In this document: piece after piece, positions 1 to 14,058 of the stretch | Layout of the letters: each line of letters begins with the position of its first letter | Position numbering within the stretch: position 1 is the stretch's first letter | Assembly: GCA_022749755.1 (NCBI GenBank) | Contig: CM040451.1 | Span: 13,405,871-13,469,870 of the forward strand | Length of the DNA stretch: 64,000 nt | Source: Azadirachta indica | Lineage: Eukaryota; Streptophyta; Magnoliopsida; Sapindales; Meliaceae | Direction: 5' to 3' | Notes under the pieces: model-generated | What the model was told of the DNA's origin: nothing | Seen by the model: the letters and a program-made list of their open reading frames with translations, nothing else | The model's database searches: none | Position numbers and translations under genes: made by a program

Positions 1-341
1 TAGGAATAAGAAGGTATCCCTAAGTTTAATACAGTGTGTAATTCCAAAGATGTTCGCTATTTCTCCAAAAGGTGGAGAATATCTCCAAAAAAAAAATAAT
101 AAAAACACATGGGTTTTCATGTCAGGAGAAGGCTTCAAAAATGTTGCAGGCCGAATTAGTAGCTAAATTTTCAAAGAAGAGTCAACTAAAAGCACCCGCC
201 TTATTGCTGAATACACCAATCTTCATGCAAACGAACGACTTGTCAGTTGTACCTCAGAAATAGAACAAGTGCGGTTAGATGCCAAAGGGTTATAGTTAGA
301 TTACTCTTGGCTCAATATTCTAACAAGCCCACACTTTATAA

Positions 342-446
342 GTCTGATTAATGTGGCATGAATCAGCAAATTCATTATTGGAATTTTCAGCAAATTCCTG
401 AGTACAACTATTTTCATGCAATGGAGTTGTACCTTACTCTTATATC

Positions 447-481
<35 letters not shown>

Positions 482-575
482 ATATATACACACATATATA
501 TGTTGACTCTTTACTAAACCATCCTTTTGTATGTCTGACCACTGTGGCATATATCAGCAAATTTATTGGTTGACT
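342..575. repeat. degenerate direct duplication around a TA/TG microsatellite
   Basis: A block starting at 342 (GTCTGA, then TGTGGCAT, ATCAGCAAATT) recurs at 533 with the same order of words and a few mismatches, a spacing of 191 bases. Between the copies sits a compound (TA)n(TG)n(TA)n microsatellite at about 445-501. This looks like an old local duplication; function is unknown. Confidence 0.45.
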
Positions 576-3500
576 TTTAAATTTCTTTTCTGCAAATCCA
601 TTTGCGTGAAGAAACCGAAAATTCCCATTCGGTTGAAATTTAAATAAAAATGAGATTGGAAGTGGTATTTTACCAAACATTATGAATAACAAGGTGTTGG
701 TGTTGTTGTTTGCTGTTATACTGAAGAAATAATTAATTAGTTAATTAAAAAAGCAATTCGAGTACGTTGTACAGCGGAAGGTGTTATATTGAATTTCAAT
801 AGTTGTGTGTATAATCTAATATATTTTATCAATTAAATGGATAGATACCTATGTGACGATGACTATCACATCAAAATCAATCATCAATAATGTCATTCAT
901 TCTCATTCATGTTCAAAACACAACATCAACTTCGTTGTTCTAGATATAGAAAGACTTCGATCGAACATACGCAAAAGGCTGAGCGTAGCTATAAGTTAAA
1001 GTTAAATTTCATGTCATCAAATTGAGGTCAAGAATGAAGCTGCATAATTGAGGCTGAAAACTACTTGTACAAATTGGCGAACAATGACGTGGATTTCAAA
1101 AGAATGAGCAAGAAGTAGTAGTAAAATCTTTGAAAGTGGATGGTGCTATCTCATTTTGCGTGGTGACATCGGCTTGCATATATAACAATTAATTTAAATT
1201 AAAAAATGGTCGTGCGGTACTGTATTTAACAATAAATTATCAATGGCTTAAGGTTAGTTCTCGACACCGACGAGACGACAGACGAGACTACTAGTTGACG
1301 TACGAACTTGCAACTTGCTTGTTCCATAAAGCTTGCAATTTGATCGATTGGATTAGACTGGCCGCTTAGTCAACATCGTCAAATCGATATGATGATATGC
1401 AGCACAATTAATTTGCTGCATGCTTGCCCTTTTGTTTTCGGATCACAACTTTCTCCTCATAAATATAGGTTTGGAAAATTATTATTGCTTTCTGGGTTAA
1501 ATGCTTATGGTAGACGCAAGAAATATTACCTAAATGCTAGGTTTTAATGTTAATAAACCGTAGGTATATAAACCCAAATCAATAACGCTGAACTCTGTAC
1601 TGCATGCACTAATTAAATTCGATTTTTAATTAAAAAATGTAGATGTCTGCAGGAGATAATGGCCGAAATTTTCATGCATGAATATTATGATCAGATAAGC
1701 ATATGGAATCTTCATATTTTACCTTTTTTTTTTTTTTTTTGTCATATTATGTTTGAAGTTAGATATTGATATTCTAACTTCAATGCCCAAAAGCCATGGA
1801 ATAGTCTGTACGAGTTAGCATCAGAACTACTAGCACATACAGAAAGTTCAACAAAGTTTGCAGTACTAGATATAGTTCGATCATTTTGACAAATGCAAGG
1901 TATATACAACAAAAACATCTTGTATATATATAATAAAAAAGTAGTCAATTAATGCTAGAATGCATGTCATTTTCTTTCCTTTGTATATGCTTTGAAGAAA
2001 TTAAAAAGCTGACATTAATTCTAGAGAAAGGTCTGGATTAAAATTTGAAGTAAATTATATATATAATACCTAACCTTGAAATTTCCACCACTTTGCCTAC
2101 CTTGATGAGTTTGGGGTGAATGTATGACCACTTTTATAAAGAAAAACAAATAGCTAGTCTAAGATTATGTTTCCCTTTCTAATAGGCCGATACTCTGGTT
2201 CATGTATTTGGACGATTACTTGTCCAATTTTCATGTACTTCAAAGACATTAAGGTCGAAATTTAATTATAGCCAAACGAGGAAAAAAAAAAAAAGGATAG
2301 AAGGAAGCACTGCTACTAGTGCCCAAAGAATGCGAGAGAGATCTGAATTAGGTGGATAAGTAATATATATTAATATTTATTATCATGGGTTCCAATAACG
2401 TGCAAAACTCTCAAATTTAGAAAACGTGATTCACTCAAATTCAAATACGATGATTCCACGCCAAATTAATACCCCTTAGTTACAAGCTTTTATTTATCAA
2501 TAATAACGATGATTTGTTAACATACCATGAGAGGGGTTTTGCTAATGAATGATGTGAGTAAATGAAATATATATCCAACAACACTTCACGTCCTTCCTGT
2601 GTATATTTTATGCACACCATGTGCCAACAAACACAATCCCATCAAATAAAAATCTCTCTCTCTAACTAGCCTACCTTGTCTTGTCAACTTTTGACTAAGG
2701 TCCATCGAATCCAACAATGGTTTCATTACATTTCATATCATTTTCTTCTGTTAAAATGAACAACTCATGTACCTAATTCTTAGAATATATATATACACAC
2801 ACATACATATCTATTTCATAAAAAGAAGAATTTGACCCTTTCTACGCGCAATGCATGCACTAGAAAAAAGTGGGGGAACTGAAATGGAAAACTAATTTAC
2901 AAGAGTTAAGATTGAGAAGAAGGAAAAGAGAAAAAGGACCCTATTTATTTTCCAAAGTAATTAAGTTTATGCTCAGTGTACATTATAAATATTATCAACT
3001 TAATTATGTGAGTTAGGTGGGTATTGGCAGTTAGTAGTTTATTTCCGGTTAGTCAGGTCAGTTATGGAACCTGCCCGATCATTATATTAACTGGCTTACA
3101 TTTTTAAGGCTAGCTATCACATATTTATTATATGTATTAATTGATAAAAGAAAAAAGAGAGGACCACATGATTTGCATCCCAATTCCCGTACATAATTTA
3201 CAAGTGAGAGTGAATGAGTATTGAAAGCTTTCTCTAGTGTATAAATATAAAAATAATATGGGTCGGGGGTGGGAGATTATAATTAATTGTATATGCACCT
3301 AATTATAATTATGATTTGCTTAATCTTACCTGCCAAGCTATTGTCATTTTAAAAATGCCAACAGCTTTTGATGTTGCCTCTCGGAATAGGTTAACTAAGG
3401 CAGGCATAACCCATTTGTTATCCATGTTGTGCAATAGGAAATTAGGTCTTCCTGTATTTGAAAGATTCAAAGACAATGATTGAGTTGGTAATTAATTAAT

Positions 3501-6500
3501 TCCAGGCACTAATTGTTGTTAATAATTACGAAGCAATATTTTTTGACTGCATTAAATTATTATTATTATTATTTTCCCAAACAAATAACAAAAAGTATTA
3601 GATATGCAAAGATGCTTAAGAATATATATATATATATATATATACATGAAGATTATCATATGGCTGGGAATATATAGGATGTGCACATGTGCACCCATGT
3701 GTAAACGTGGGAATTAGACCAACAATTGACAGGAGGAAGATTTTTCCCTCGAACGTGCTACACATGGGCGGCACTATTGGCTGTTCTTGTTCGAGTTAAT
3801 TACTGGTTCTTTTTTGCCCACCATTGATCTGTTGTCGCTACTTTGCTTTTGATGTCCAATTTATATATCTTAGTTTCCTTATACAATCCGTTTGTAATTG
3901 TTGTATTTAGCTTAATTTCAAAAACAGTTTAACGGCACAATATTTCAATTTTTTTTTAAACAAATAATTATTATATTAACTCTTTAATTAAGCGATCAGT
4001 AATCGGTAATAAAGGGTAAGTGATTGGACGATGCATACATATATGTGGTTGAAACTTCCCAACGAAATTAATGTATAGGTCAACTGGTTGGTCAACTTTT
4101 CCACTAATTACGATATCTATGGCTATATATAATTGCAGGAAAGGGGAAGCCCCCTATTATTTCTCTCAATTAAGCTTACTTAATGTTAATGGGTTTAGTG
4201 ACATGCGTTTAATTTGGTCATATATATAATTAATTAAGTAATGATTACCGATTTGATAAAGTTGTTGATATTTTCATTCTGATGTTGCTGCCAGCTCCAT
4301 GTGCCATCTGTTAACAACGACAATTATCACCAACTTAATTAATTATAATCGAGGCTGAAATTAATAATCAAATAAACTAAGCAAAAGTTAAAGTAATTAA
4401 TCTGTTTTTAATTGGCTAACACCATGTTCTACGAGGTTTAAACAAAATTTATATAGGTGCTAAGCATGTGAGTTTACGTGCCTCGTATCGTGGATCGCAA
4501 GTATTTGTTATCCTATGTTTTTTTTTATTATGGATAATCCACTAACAAAGCCAACCATTAATTAACAAATAATTAATCTCTCATAATTCTATTACCAAAG
4601 ATAAGAATATATAACAACTTTCTTTCTTAAAGAAAAGATTAAAAGAAAAATAATTACCCAAATTTATGAAGGAACCAAAACCCTAATTTGGAACTTTTGG
4701 ATCGTCTGTATATATGGTGTACACGGAATTACGATTCAAAATCACAAGCCATTAAGTGCATACACAAGTGTCAATTTAAAGACCTAGTACAGTTGTCCCC
4801 ATATTATGAAGACACTTGGTTGGATTGTCAATGTCAAAAACAATAAACTTAGCTGTGAGAATTGCCGTATGATTCACGAAGGGTCACCTCTTTTGACAAG
4901 TGGGATTGCAGCAATTTTCTAAGCAGACAATATGGTTAATAATTAACTTCCAGAAGTAGAAATAAGAATGCTTTATCATTATAAAGCAAGTATTTTTCAA
5001 ACCCAGGATTCAATTGGAGGCATTTCCCGTATACTGTGACCATTTTCTGCAAGTTGTATATTTCTCAGCAATCGGGGTCCAATGCCCTTTTTCTCCGGAA
5101 ATGTCTGTATGCAGAAATGATATAACTTGCTGGAATCGTCCATCCGATTGTTTAATGTACGAGACAAAATTTGTTACAAGTTGCATGAATATAAAGCAAA
5201 AAGGTTCATGCAATAATATATAGACATCAATAGCTTTCTTTGCTTCTAATTGTGCTTCCATTAATTGTAATTGTAAGAAAATGATCCCTCTCAATCACCC
5301 AACATACAATGTCTCTGATTTTATACTTCATCCTGTAATCATCTTTATTGCATTACTGGAGAAACTGACCCGGCCTGCCGACACGGGTTCCTAGATAGAT
5401 TGATCCATTCAATTATCAGATCACAGTGAGTGTGAGTAGTCCTACAATTAATTTGAAAGGGGATGAATTTGGACAGTACTGTATTATATATATATATATA
5501 TATATATATTATAGATACCTTGAAAAAGGGAGGAAAAAGGTTAAAACATTTCTTCCCAATACGAAAGTTAGGGTTTGCATATATATGACAAGCTCGAAAG
5601 ATCTCAGTTTGATATGATTCGAACACAACTTGCTTTCATTATTATTCGGTTACTTGAGCGGCTCACCTACTGCAATGTAAAGAATCTCTGCCAACAATAC
5701 TATTAATGATATACTTCATAAATATATATGTCTGCAGATATAATCATTAATTGCATTAGCCTACGAGAACTAATTACATCCCTTGAATAAATATCTTCCA
5801 TGTGTACGTTTATCCATAGTCCTAAAATAAATCAGCCTAAACCTTGCATCATCGGATATAAACCTCGCTACATCTCTTTTTCTTTTTCTTTTTCCATTTT
5901 TCGCCAAACTTTGACGGTCTTATCCCTTAAAATTAATCTATGGCATAAAGCAAGAAGTGTAACTGCGAAAAGCGTTTCATAAACTAATCTAACAAGAATT
6001 AAATTATAGATAAAAGAGAAAATATCACCCTGCACTAGCTATATATTGAAATTTGTATTGTCCATGCTGAAATTATGGCCAAAACCCTAGCAGGAAAAAA
6101 TATTATTTATTTTTTCTGGTAAGGGACATCTGGATTGGTATATATATCACATATTTTTAATACTGTCAGATTATTTTGGAGATAGCATATTGAATGGAGA
6201 GCTACACACGAAAAAGAGCACCTCTGTCTTACCATTCATTATTAATTTGTATAAATGATGATAAACAAATTAATATATAAAAATAATTTGCTTGCACAAC
6301 CTTGCTGCAGTTACGAGTCATCCGTGACATTAGGGGGGTGGGATTTAATTTAATTTATTAATTAAATTAATAAGATTATATTTCAGCACTTATATTTGTC
6401 TAAAAGTAAAAAGGAGGACATGTCTGTAAGCTAACCATTGGATGTTACAACACTCTTATCAATAACTCAAGACAAAGAGAGCGAAGTCTTAATTTTGTTA

Positions 6501-7933
6501 ATTTTTAAGAGGGATAAAATCTTTACATGAAAGATTTGCATCCGAAAACTGACAATATGAACAGATGTATAATGTTGTATATAATTAGGACACCTAACTT
6601 TCACTTTGCTCCCCAGTAGAGTAAGCAGATATTTTTTTTAGAAGATCTTTTAGAATAAGTACTCTGTGCCAAAAAAATAAAATAAAATAAAATAAAATAA
6701 TTCCACAATTTTAAATCTCCAATTAATTGGCCTTAGCTAGGGAATCAACATACAAACGTCTGCAAATTAATTTTATGTCGTTCTATGATAATTGTGTTGG
6801 ATCTCTATCTTATATAACATATGTGTAATATTGTTTCGGGACAGTTGGGATCATCTTGTATTAATTACATCTATATCTATATCTACAATTTTTGGTTTAC
6901 ATTTGAATTCAAAAATATTGAAGAGAATTGATACATAGATAGCTAAACTTTCAGCCGTCGTTTTCATCCCTCCTTATCCGTTGGCCCTCCATAGTGTTTC
7001 CGGCCGGTCCGATTCGTGGACCGCAGCCAGAAACTCAAAGTAAATAGGCAGTAAAATACAAAGAAGATAACACCATTAGCCATCTCTTCCCACGACGGGC
7101 CTCACTTTCATCTTGAATGCTATCATTTTTGCAATTTAATTCGTTTCTTTCACATAGCATGTATAGCTTATTGGGGGACCTCTAAATTAAATGCTGCACT
7201 CTTTTGTTTTTGGTAACAATCAGAATGTTGTTTTCTTTTTTCTTTTTGCTTTTTTTTTTTTTTTTTTTTTTTTTGCTTAAGAAATCATTCTATACTGTAT
7301 TTAACACGATATTGATCATTAATGATAAGTTCTCCAGAGTAGTGATATGGTTAAATAAAGTTATATTGGTTAGCTGCATATTTGAGTATATGTTTTCAAT
7401 CTTGACGCCAATTCTAATTTTAGTATAAATCAGATATAAACTTCAAATGTATTATAATTTTTTTTTATTATTTAAATCAACTAATACCAATTTTATTAAC
7501 ATATTGGACCAATTCGATGAGTAATATTTGAAATTTTATAATTGTAGTCTATTTAAAAGCACTTGAGATTTTTTGTCAGAAATAATTAACTGTGATATTA
7601 TATTACACAAATTATTTCGTCATTCACATAAAATGATTATAAATAAATAAATAAATTTCTTGAACATTAAATTATAAAATTACTTTAATTACTTAATTAT
7701 GAATGTAGGACATGTATATCTGTTTATCAGTCAATGTGTATATATAATTGTATGTGATAGTAACATTCACTTGAAAATATTTTAATGAAATGATTAGCCA
7801 AATAAATTATAAAAAATTGAAAAAAAAAAAAAGAGAAATTGGATAGGTAAGGAGTGTAGTAGTCGCAGACAAAGGGGGTCATGGATGTTGATAGAGAAGG
7901 CAGGTATTGTACAAGCCACTGCTGCTGGTAATC

Positions 7934-8022
7934 ATGTATGTATGTATGTATGTATGTATGTATGTATGTATCACATATGAATAAATGAATGATGTATGTT
8001 TGTATTTATGTGTGTATGTATG

Positions 8023-8057
<35 letters not shown>
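7934..8057. repeat. (GTAT)n tetranucleotide microsatellite, two blocks
   Basis: Two runs of the GTAT/TATG tetranucleotide (about 7934-7970 and 8013-8057) are separated by about 40 bases of related degenerate sequence. They lie some 750-880 bases upstream of the NCED start codon, so length changes here would fall in its distal promoter. Confidence 0.85.
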
Positions 8058-8150
8058 GACAAAAAAAATAGGCGGAGGCGCGGGTGGGGCTAAATTTGTA
8101 CAAGTGATGTGACCAAGATTTCGTGGTTTGAAAGGGAGTGGAAAAACGGC

Positions 8151-8156
8151 CACGTG
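8151..8156 (+). promoter_or_regulatory. G-box / ABRE core, distal, upstream of NCED
   Basis: CACGTG followed by G (CACGTGG), about 660 bases upstream of the NCED start codon. This is the core recognised by bZIP (ABF) and bHLH factors. A role here is inferred from position and motif only. Confidence 0.45.
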
Positions 8157-8379
8157 GGTGGGGGGCGTGTGACATCTCTAATTTCATAAGAGGGCAAAAC
8201 GCGGAGTTAGATTCAATATTAATAATAATTAAAAAAAAATTTATGATAATCGACTAAGTTAAACACCAATTACAGTGATTGATTTTTCACTATTCCTTTT
8301 TGTGGGTCTCTGACCCTAACTCTCACTCTTATTGGTCCCTAAATTTAAGATCCCCTCCAATTATAGTCCCCAAAAAATT

Positions 8380-8441
8380 TGTATATGTATATATATATAT
8401 ATTATATATATATGTATATATATATATATATATATAATATA
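8380..8441. repeat. TA microsatellite in NCED promoter
   Basis: Nearly pure TA dinucleotides interrupted by two TG steps, lying about 370-430 bases upstream of the NCED start codon. Confidence 0.8.
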
Positions 8442-8557
8442 TTTGTGTTGGTATGTCACTAGCAACCTAATATAATTTTATAAAAAAATTAAAAAAAAAA
8501 AAAACCCTTTCTTCATAGTCTAATGTCAATCCCCAAGTGCCCTTTGCACAAATCCAA

Positions 8558-8563
8558 CACGTG
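8558..8563 (+). promoter_or_regulatory. G-box / ABRE core, proximal, upstream of NCED
   Basis: CACGTG followed by G, 81 bases upstream of the probable TATA box. Two CACGTGG cores in one NCED promoter fit feedback or stress control through bZIP/bHLH factors, which is known for NCED promoters in other plants. The site itself is untested. Confidence 0.5.
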
Positions 8564-8643
8564 GTCTTCTCTTAGATGTCTGAGGTGGACCTCTATTACA
8601 TACAAATGTTTAATAATCTCTCTCTTTCACCGTCTCACAACTC

Positions 8644-8651
8644 TATTTATA
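8644..8651 (+). promoter_or_regulatory. probable TATA box of NCED
   Basis: TATTTATA followed by CC, with a pyrimidine-rich stretch (CT repeats, about 8661-8749) just downstream, as is common in plant 5' leaders. Transcription would start near 8675-8685, leaving a leader of about 130 bases. This placement makes the in-frame upstream ATG at 8576 unlikely to be in the mRNA. Confidence 0.5.
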
Positions 8652-8812
8652 CCCATTTTCTCTTCCTCTCCTCTCCAAAACTTACTCACTCTCACTCTCT
8701 CGGTCTCTCTCGCTTCCTTGCCTTCGCTTTCTTTTCCTCTCTCTCTAAACAAAAGCACCACCAAGTTTTTATTTTCTCTTGCATTCAATTTCAGAACGCG
8801 CATACTCTAGCT

Positions 8813-10621
8813 ATGGCTGGTTCAACTGCAACTCCAGAGTCTTGTTCTTGGACTAAATCTCAAATTCTACACCCTTTCTCTTCTTCTTCTTTGGTTGACA
8901 TGGGCTTGAAATCTAAGTCCATCACTTTGAGGAAGAAGCCCACTAGCAAAACTATGAAAGTCAACTGTGCCTTACACTCTCCTTCTGTTCTCCATTTCCC
9001 AAAACAGCCCTACCAAAACCCGGTAATTACCAAAGAGGAGTCCACTGTAAAACCCAGCAAAACCCAGCTACCGCAATGGAATCTCCTCCAAAGAGCTGCG
9101 GCTATGGCCTTGGACATGGCGGAAAGCGCGTTGGTCGCACGCGAACGCCAACAGAAACTACCGAGAACTGCTGACCCACGCGTCCAAATTGGCGGAAACT
9201 TCGCACCGGTGCCGGAACAGCCCGTTCGGCACTCCCTCCCGGTCACGGGTTCCATCCCTGAATGCATCAACGGCGTTTATCTCCGCAACGGTGCCAATCC
9301 ATTATTCGAGCCGGTTGCCGGTCACCATTTCTTTGACGGTGACGGCATGGTCCACGCAGTCACCATTCATAACGGCAACGCAAGCTATGCCTGTCGTTTC
9401 ACTGAAACGCAGAGATTATTACAGGAGAAAGAATTAGGTCGCCCTGTTTTTCCTAAAGCAATAGGCGAATTACATGGTCATAATGGTATTGGCCGTCTCT
9501 TGCTTTTCTACGCAAGAGGATTATTCGGTCTGGTTGATCATAAACAAGGAACTGGAGTTGCTAACGCTGGTTTGGTTTATTTCAATAACAGACTTCTTGC
9601 CATGTCTGAAGATGATATTCCATACCAAGTACGCATTACTCCTTCTGGAGATCTTGAAACTGTTGGTCGTTACAATTTTAACGACCAACTCAAGTCAACT
9701 ATGATAGCTCATCCTAAGATTGATCCAGTTTCTAAAGAGCTTTTCGCTTTGAGTTACGATGTTGTTCAAAAACCGTATCTCAAGTACTTCAGATTTTCTC
9801 GTGATGGAGAAAAATCACCAGACGTGGAGATTCCTCTGCCAGTACCAACTATGATGCATGATTTCGCTATCACTGAGAATTTTGTGGTGATTCCTGACCA
9901 ACAAGTTGTTTTCAAGCTACAAGAAATGATAACTGGTGGCTCTCCGGTGATTTATGACAAGAACAAGAAGTCCCGGTTCGGGATTCTTGCAAAAAATGCC
10001 ACCGAATCAAAGGGTATTATCTGGATTGAATCTCCAGACACGTTCTGCTTTCACTTGTGGAACGCTTGGGAAGAGCAGGCATCTGATGAAGTTGTTGTTA
10101 TAGGTTCATGCATGACACCGGCTGACTCAATTTTCAACGAATGTGAGGAGAGTTTAAAAAGTGTCTTGTCTGAAATTCGGCTCAATTTAAAAACAGGTAA
10201 ATCCACGCGCCGCCCTATACTTTCGGAATCCGACCAAGTGAACTTAGAGGCCGGGATGGTGAACCGCCACAAGCTCGGGAGAAAAACCCAGTTTGCTTAT
10301 CTAGCCATTGCAGAGCCCTGGCCCAAAGTTTCAGGTTTTGCTAAAGTGGATCTTTCTACGGGAGAGGTAAAAAAGTATTTTTACGGCGACAGAAAATACG
10401 GCGGCGAGCCATTTTTCTTGCCAAAAGATGCCAACTCCGAAAATGAAGATGATGGGTATATTCTCGCATTTGTTCACGACGAGAAGACACGGAAATCAGA
10501 GCTGCAGATTGTAAACGCTATGAATTTAGAGCTCGAAGCTTCGGTTAAGTTGCCATCGAGAGTACCGTACGGTTTTCATGGAACTTTTGTTGACTCGAAG
10601 GAATTGGTGAACCAAGCTTGA
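8813..10621 (+). CDS. NCED: 9-cis-epoxycarotenoid dioxygenase (NCED)
   Basis: Plastid enzyme that oxidatively cleaves 9-cis-violaxanthin or 9'-cis-neoxanthin to xanthoxin, the rate-limiting step of abscisic acid synthesis. The gene is a single 602-codon exon, as usual for true NCEDs. Residues 1 to about 65 are Ser/Thr- and Lys-rich, like a chloroplast transit peptide. An amphipathic stretch ([20 protein letters not shown]) follows, thought in this family to touch the thylakoid membrane. The beta-propeller domain carries the four iron-binding histidines: H300 (AHPK), H349 (MMHDF), H414 (FHLWN) and H589 (GFHGTF), spaced as in maize VP14. I chose the ATG at 8813 because it starts the transit-like segment and lies after the TATA box; an in-frame ATG at 8576 would add 79 residues unlike the family. 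Subtype NCED3 or NCED5 cannot be settled by eye; neighbours favour NCED5-like. Confidence 0.97.
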   Translation: MAGSTATPESCSWTKSQILHPFSSSSLVDMGLKSKSITLRKKPTSKTMKVNCALHSPSVLHFPKQPYQNPVITKEESTVKPSKTQLPQWNLLQRAAAMALDMAESALVARERQQKLPRTADPRVQIGGNFAPVPEQPVRHSLPVTGSIPECINGVYLRNGANPLFEPVAGHHFFDGDGMVHAVTIHNGNASYACRFTETQRLLQEKELGRPVFPKAIGELHGHNGIGRLLLFYARGLFGLVDHKQGTGVANAGLVYFNNRLLAMSEDDIPYQVRITPSGDLETVGRYNFNDQLKSTMIAHPKIDPVSKELFALSYDVVQKPYLKYFRFSRDGEKSPDVEIPLPVPTMMHDFAITENFVVIPDQQVVFKLQEMITGGSPVIYDKNKKSRFGILAKNATESKGIIWIESPDTFCFHLWNAWEEQASDEVVVIGSCMTPADSIFNECEESLKSVLSEIRLNLKTGKSTRRPILSESDQVNLEAGMVNRHKLGRKTQFAYLAIAEPWPKVSGFAKVDLSTGEVKKYFYGDRKYGGEPFFLPKDANSENEDDGYILAFVHDEKTRKSELQIVNAMNLELEASVKLPSRVPYGFHGTFVDSKELVNQA

Positions 10622-13600
10622 CGGTTTTTTATTTTTTATCTGTTGTTAGTAAGTTCTGTGAGAAATTACAGGAAGAATTTACCAGAGGGATGGTTTAGCG
10701 GACAGGTCCCCGGATTCTCCTGGACATTCAAAAATCCTAACAACCCTTTTGTTTGTGTTAGGTTTATTACAGGATTATAATTATTATTATTATAGTTTAA
10801 GAAACCAGTTCGTAGCTTTTGGCTTGTGGATAGAAATGCGAGCTCAGCTGGTTTTTTTTTTTTTTTTTCCAATTTACCTTGTTTGTTCTGTGCGAAAGAA
10901 AAGAGGAGATCCTTTTCACTGTCTTCAAGATTTTTTCTCTTCTTTCATATTTTTGTAGATAATTATTAATAGATTTTTGCAGTTTCATGATATCTGTATT
11001 CTTTTTAGTCTTTAATTTTTTCGCTAATTGCGCTTAAAGTTTGATTAAGACTAATCAAAATCTTCAATTATGGGCAAGAAAATCCCATTAATGGAGATTT
11101 CTCACTTGTACGAAAAGCGCTCATGTTATCCAAAATGAAGATAAAGCATATTTAAGTTTCACTCATCACTTTCACTTTGCTATTTATACTTAATTAATTC
11201 CTCCTTTTTAAGATGAATATTGTCAATCTTGCTAATAATTGGTTTCTGCAAATTAATTTTTTTTTCTCCATTAACATTTTTACAAGCACAATTTCCCCAA
11301 GAGAAAAAAAAAATACCAAGAAGTTGATTCGAATAATAAAAATAAATTATTAAATCGGAACTTATACAAAGCAATATACAAAATATTATTAAAATATTAT
11401 TATTTTTCAAAGAATTATTGTCTTATAGAGCAATAACAAATCAAATAATTTTTAAATATGGATAGAAGCATACCAAAAACTTTGAGATAATATTCTAACC
11501 ATCGCTTTCGTGTGCACCATTTAAGTATGTATCACATCAGCTTAAAAATAATAATATGATCACATCAACCAATTACAAAATTAGTCACCATATATAATAC
11601 AAAAAATACAGCATAGTTTAATTATCAAAAATTAGGATTAAATTGAAGAAATAATTATTGTAAAGAAATGGTAACTCGAAAGGGACCTAATGTTTACATG
11701 GGGGCCTTTGACTATGTTGTTGATTAAATTTTCTCGTCGGTAGGTCAAATTATATCTTTTCAAGATCATTCGTCCTATCTCTTAAAAAAAAAAAAAAAAA
11801 AAAGTTCATTCGTCTTATAATAAAAAATATTAAGATTAAAATGAATCGTTAATAATTGGCCTGAAATAAAAATACGAACCGCAATATTCATTAATTCTCA
11901 ATGTTAATAAAGAGACACGACCACCGAAAATCTTGTTAACAGTAAACTAATAATTAACAACGACTAATAATCTGACTAACCCGATCGAGACATAATAACC
12001 AAAAGCGTTTGAAATGATTTTTAATAATTAAAATAATAATAATAAAAACCGAAATACCCACCAAACCAACGGTTACAGGGAAGCAAAACCAATAAATTAA
12101 TTGAAGCAGTCAAACGGCGACGTTGCCGGTGAGTTAGATGGTGACCCCAGGCCCAGCTACGTCACCCTCGGCCTCAACCTCACTCAAAGAAGAATGTAAT
12201 ATATATAGTATGATATGTAATTAATTGGACTGCTTTTGATACCAAGAAACGCGCCGGTGAAAGCAAATAGCGATTGCAATTGCAATTGCAACTGCGAGGG
12301 AAAAAGGCAAATTAGATTTCGTTTTTTCTTCTTATAATTTTTCCTATTTTGTATTTATTTTGGCATAAGGTAATTTTGACTTAAAGAGAATTGAAAATGG
12401 AATTGGTCACTTTTTGAATAACATTTGTATCCATTCACACTAGCTTTACTAATCTTATTGACCGTAAGTTTTTTTCTCTTTTTTTTTTTGGGGGGGATAT
12501 TAATGAGTGGTAGTTTAAAAGAAAAAAATGAGAATAATAAGTATTCATCTCTTACTAAAATTTATATGGATAATCCTTTCAATAAATAATTATTTGTTTC
12601 TGAAAACAATATTTATACATTTTTATTTAACAATTAATATTGTAATTCATAGATCGTTTATATTTGATATTCAATTTTTGTACATTTTGACCGTAATTAT
12701 TTATTAAAAGTTATGACGTCTCATCAATTTCAAACGTTATAGGTATGTCAATTTATTTTATTTGAAAAAGAATAATGCAATATTCATAATTTGCCGCAGA
12801 ATCAATTGTGGCCATAACTTTGTAAAAGGGTGTTTTGTGGGCAATGACAGTTACATATTAACACATATATATGTTTGGGTTCTCATTTAAAGAGAGAAGA
12901 GAGAGAGCAATTGAAAGTGGGTCGATGGGAGCATAATGTCCCACTAAACCTTATCGCAGGTGCTGTAAAAAAAATCTTTTACTCTTCTGTTCACTCTCGA
13001 ATTTATCATTCAGTCCAAGCTAAAACCCTTTCCTTTTCTTAATTTCTTCTTTCTCATCGTAGCAACAGAAATGGAGAGTAAATTTCCACCGACCTGTGCC
13101 ATGTTTTCCTCCTAAAATCCATGCAGAATCACAACTGCCCAATCTCCTTTTTATGTTTTGTCAATTTTATTATTCACTTACTTTTGAAATTAATTTTAAT
13201 AATGATTACAAGACTTATATATATATTTAAGTAAAAATTCTTACACATAGTGTACTTCCCCTGGGAAAAATATGAGTGCCTCGCTCGTGATCATCTCCGA
13301 GTAATTAACCACACACATAGTACAGAACTTTAATTACAATTATTAGTTTCTTAATTTTATATTAGGACAGATCACTTTCTTAATTGTGTGCATGGACAGA
13401 GCAATAATATAACAAACATATAAATAATATATGTAGTTGAAATGCTGATGATCACGATAATGATTATGGCCAGGATTATATTCTTAATTATTAACCAACT
13501 TTTAATCTTCTCATTAATTTACTAGAATTAAAAATTAAATAATCTTTACAGTAATAAAAAGATAATGGCATATAATGAAAGATGAAGTCCAACACGGAAG

Positions 13601-13996
13601 AATGAAGGCCTATAATACGTAAGATTCAAAGCAACAATAAATATAATTAATGGTAAAGGCCGTCATAGTCAGTCGCTGTCGTTTTACCAAAATGGCAGTA
13701 ACAATTAATTAAAATTATCATGCACATTACTTTTAATTAACATGTTTCGACATATTAGTGGACGTCGTATAACGAAGGAATGATTTTAAAAGATGTCAAT
13801 TTCTGGTGACAATAGTTTATTTAAGTTAATAATAGTGTCATTATTAATTAGCTCCAAACTATGCATATATATCATATCAATTATCACTTAATTTTCCCAA
13901 GTCCACATGACTCTGAAATAAGATTAATGAGTTCAGCGGCGTACCAAATTACTTCTTGCACCCAAGAAAAATTTAAATCATAAGAAGATAGAATAC

Positions 13997-14058
13997 GGTT
14001 TATATAAAAATTTATTTATATAATTTGGTGGGAAAATATGGTTTATATAAAAATTTAT
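13997..14058. repeat. short direct repeat, 43-base spacing
   Basis: The word beginning GGTTTATATAAAAATTTAT at 13997 recurs at 14040. Both copies are AT-rich, so the repeat may be slippage or a small insertion scar. Confidence 0.5.

Larger units (their letters stand above)
1..8150. other. gene-poor spacer upstream of NCED
   Basis: No open reading frame here resembles a known protein, and all are short. The stretch is AT-rich with homopolymers (poly-T near 1724-1740 and 7250-7275), TA microsatellites (3621-3645, 5484-5510) and an ATAAA-type pentamer run near 6671-6700. The short ORFs near 5010-5294 on both strands overlap each other and show no domain. The last few hundred bases belong to the distal promoter of the NCED gene. 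Confidence 0.7.

Noticed and set aside
7879..8187. Minus-strand ORF with Tyr-Ile-His-Thr repeats
   Set aside because: It is translation of the GTAT microsatellite, not a protein gene.
8576..8812. N-terminal extension of NCED from the ATG at 8576
   Set aside because: It lies upstream of the probable TATA box, encodes low-complexity Ser/Leu sequence unlike NCED N-termini, and reads through the CT-rich leader.
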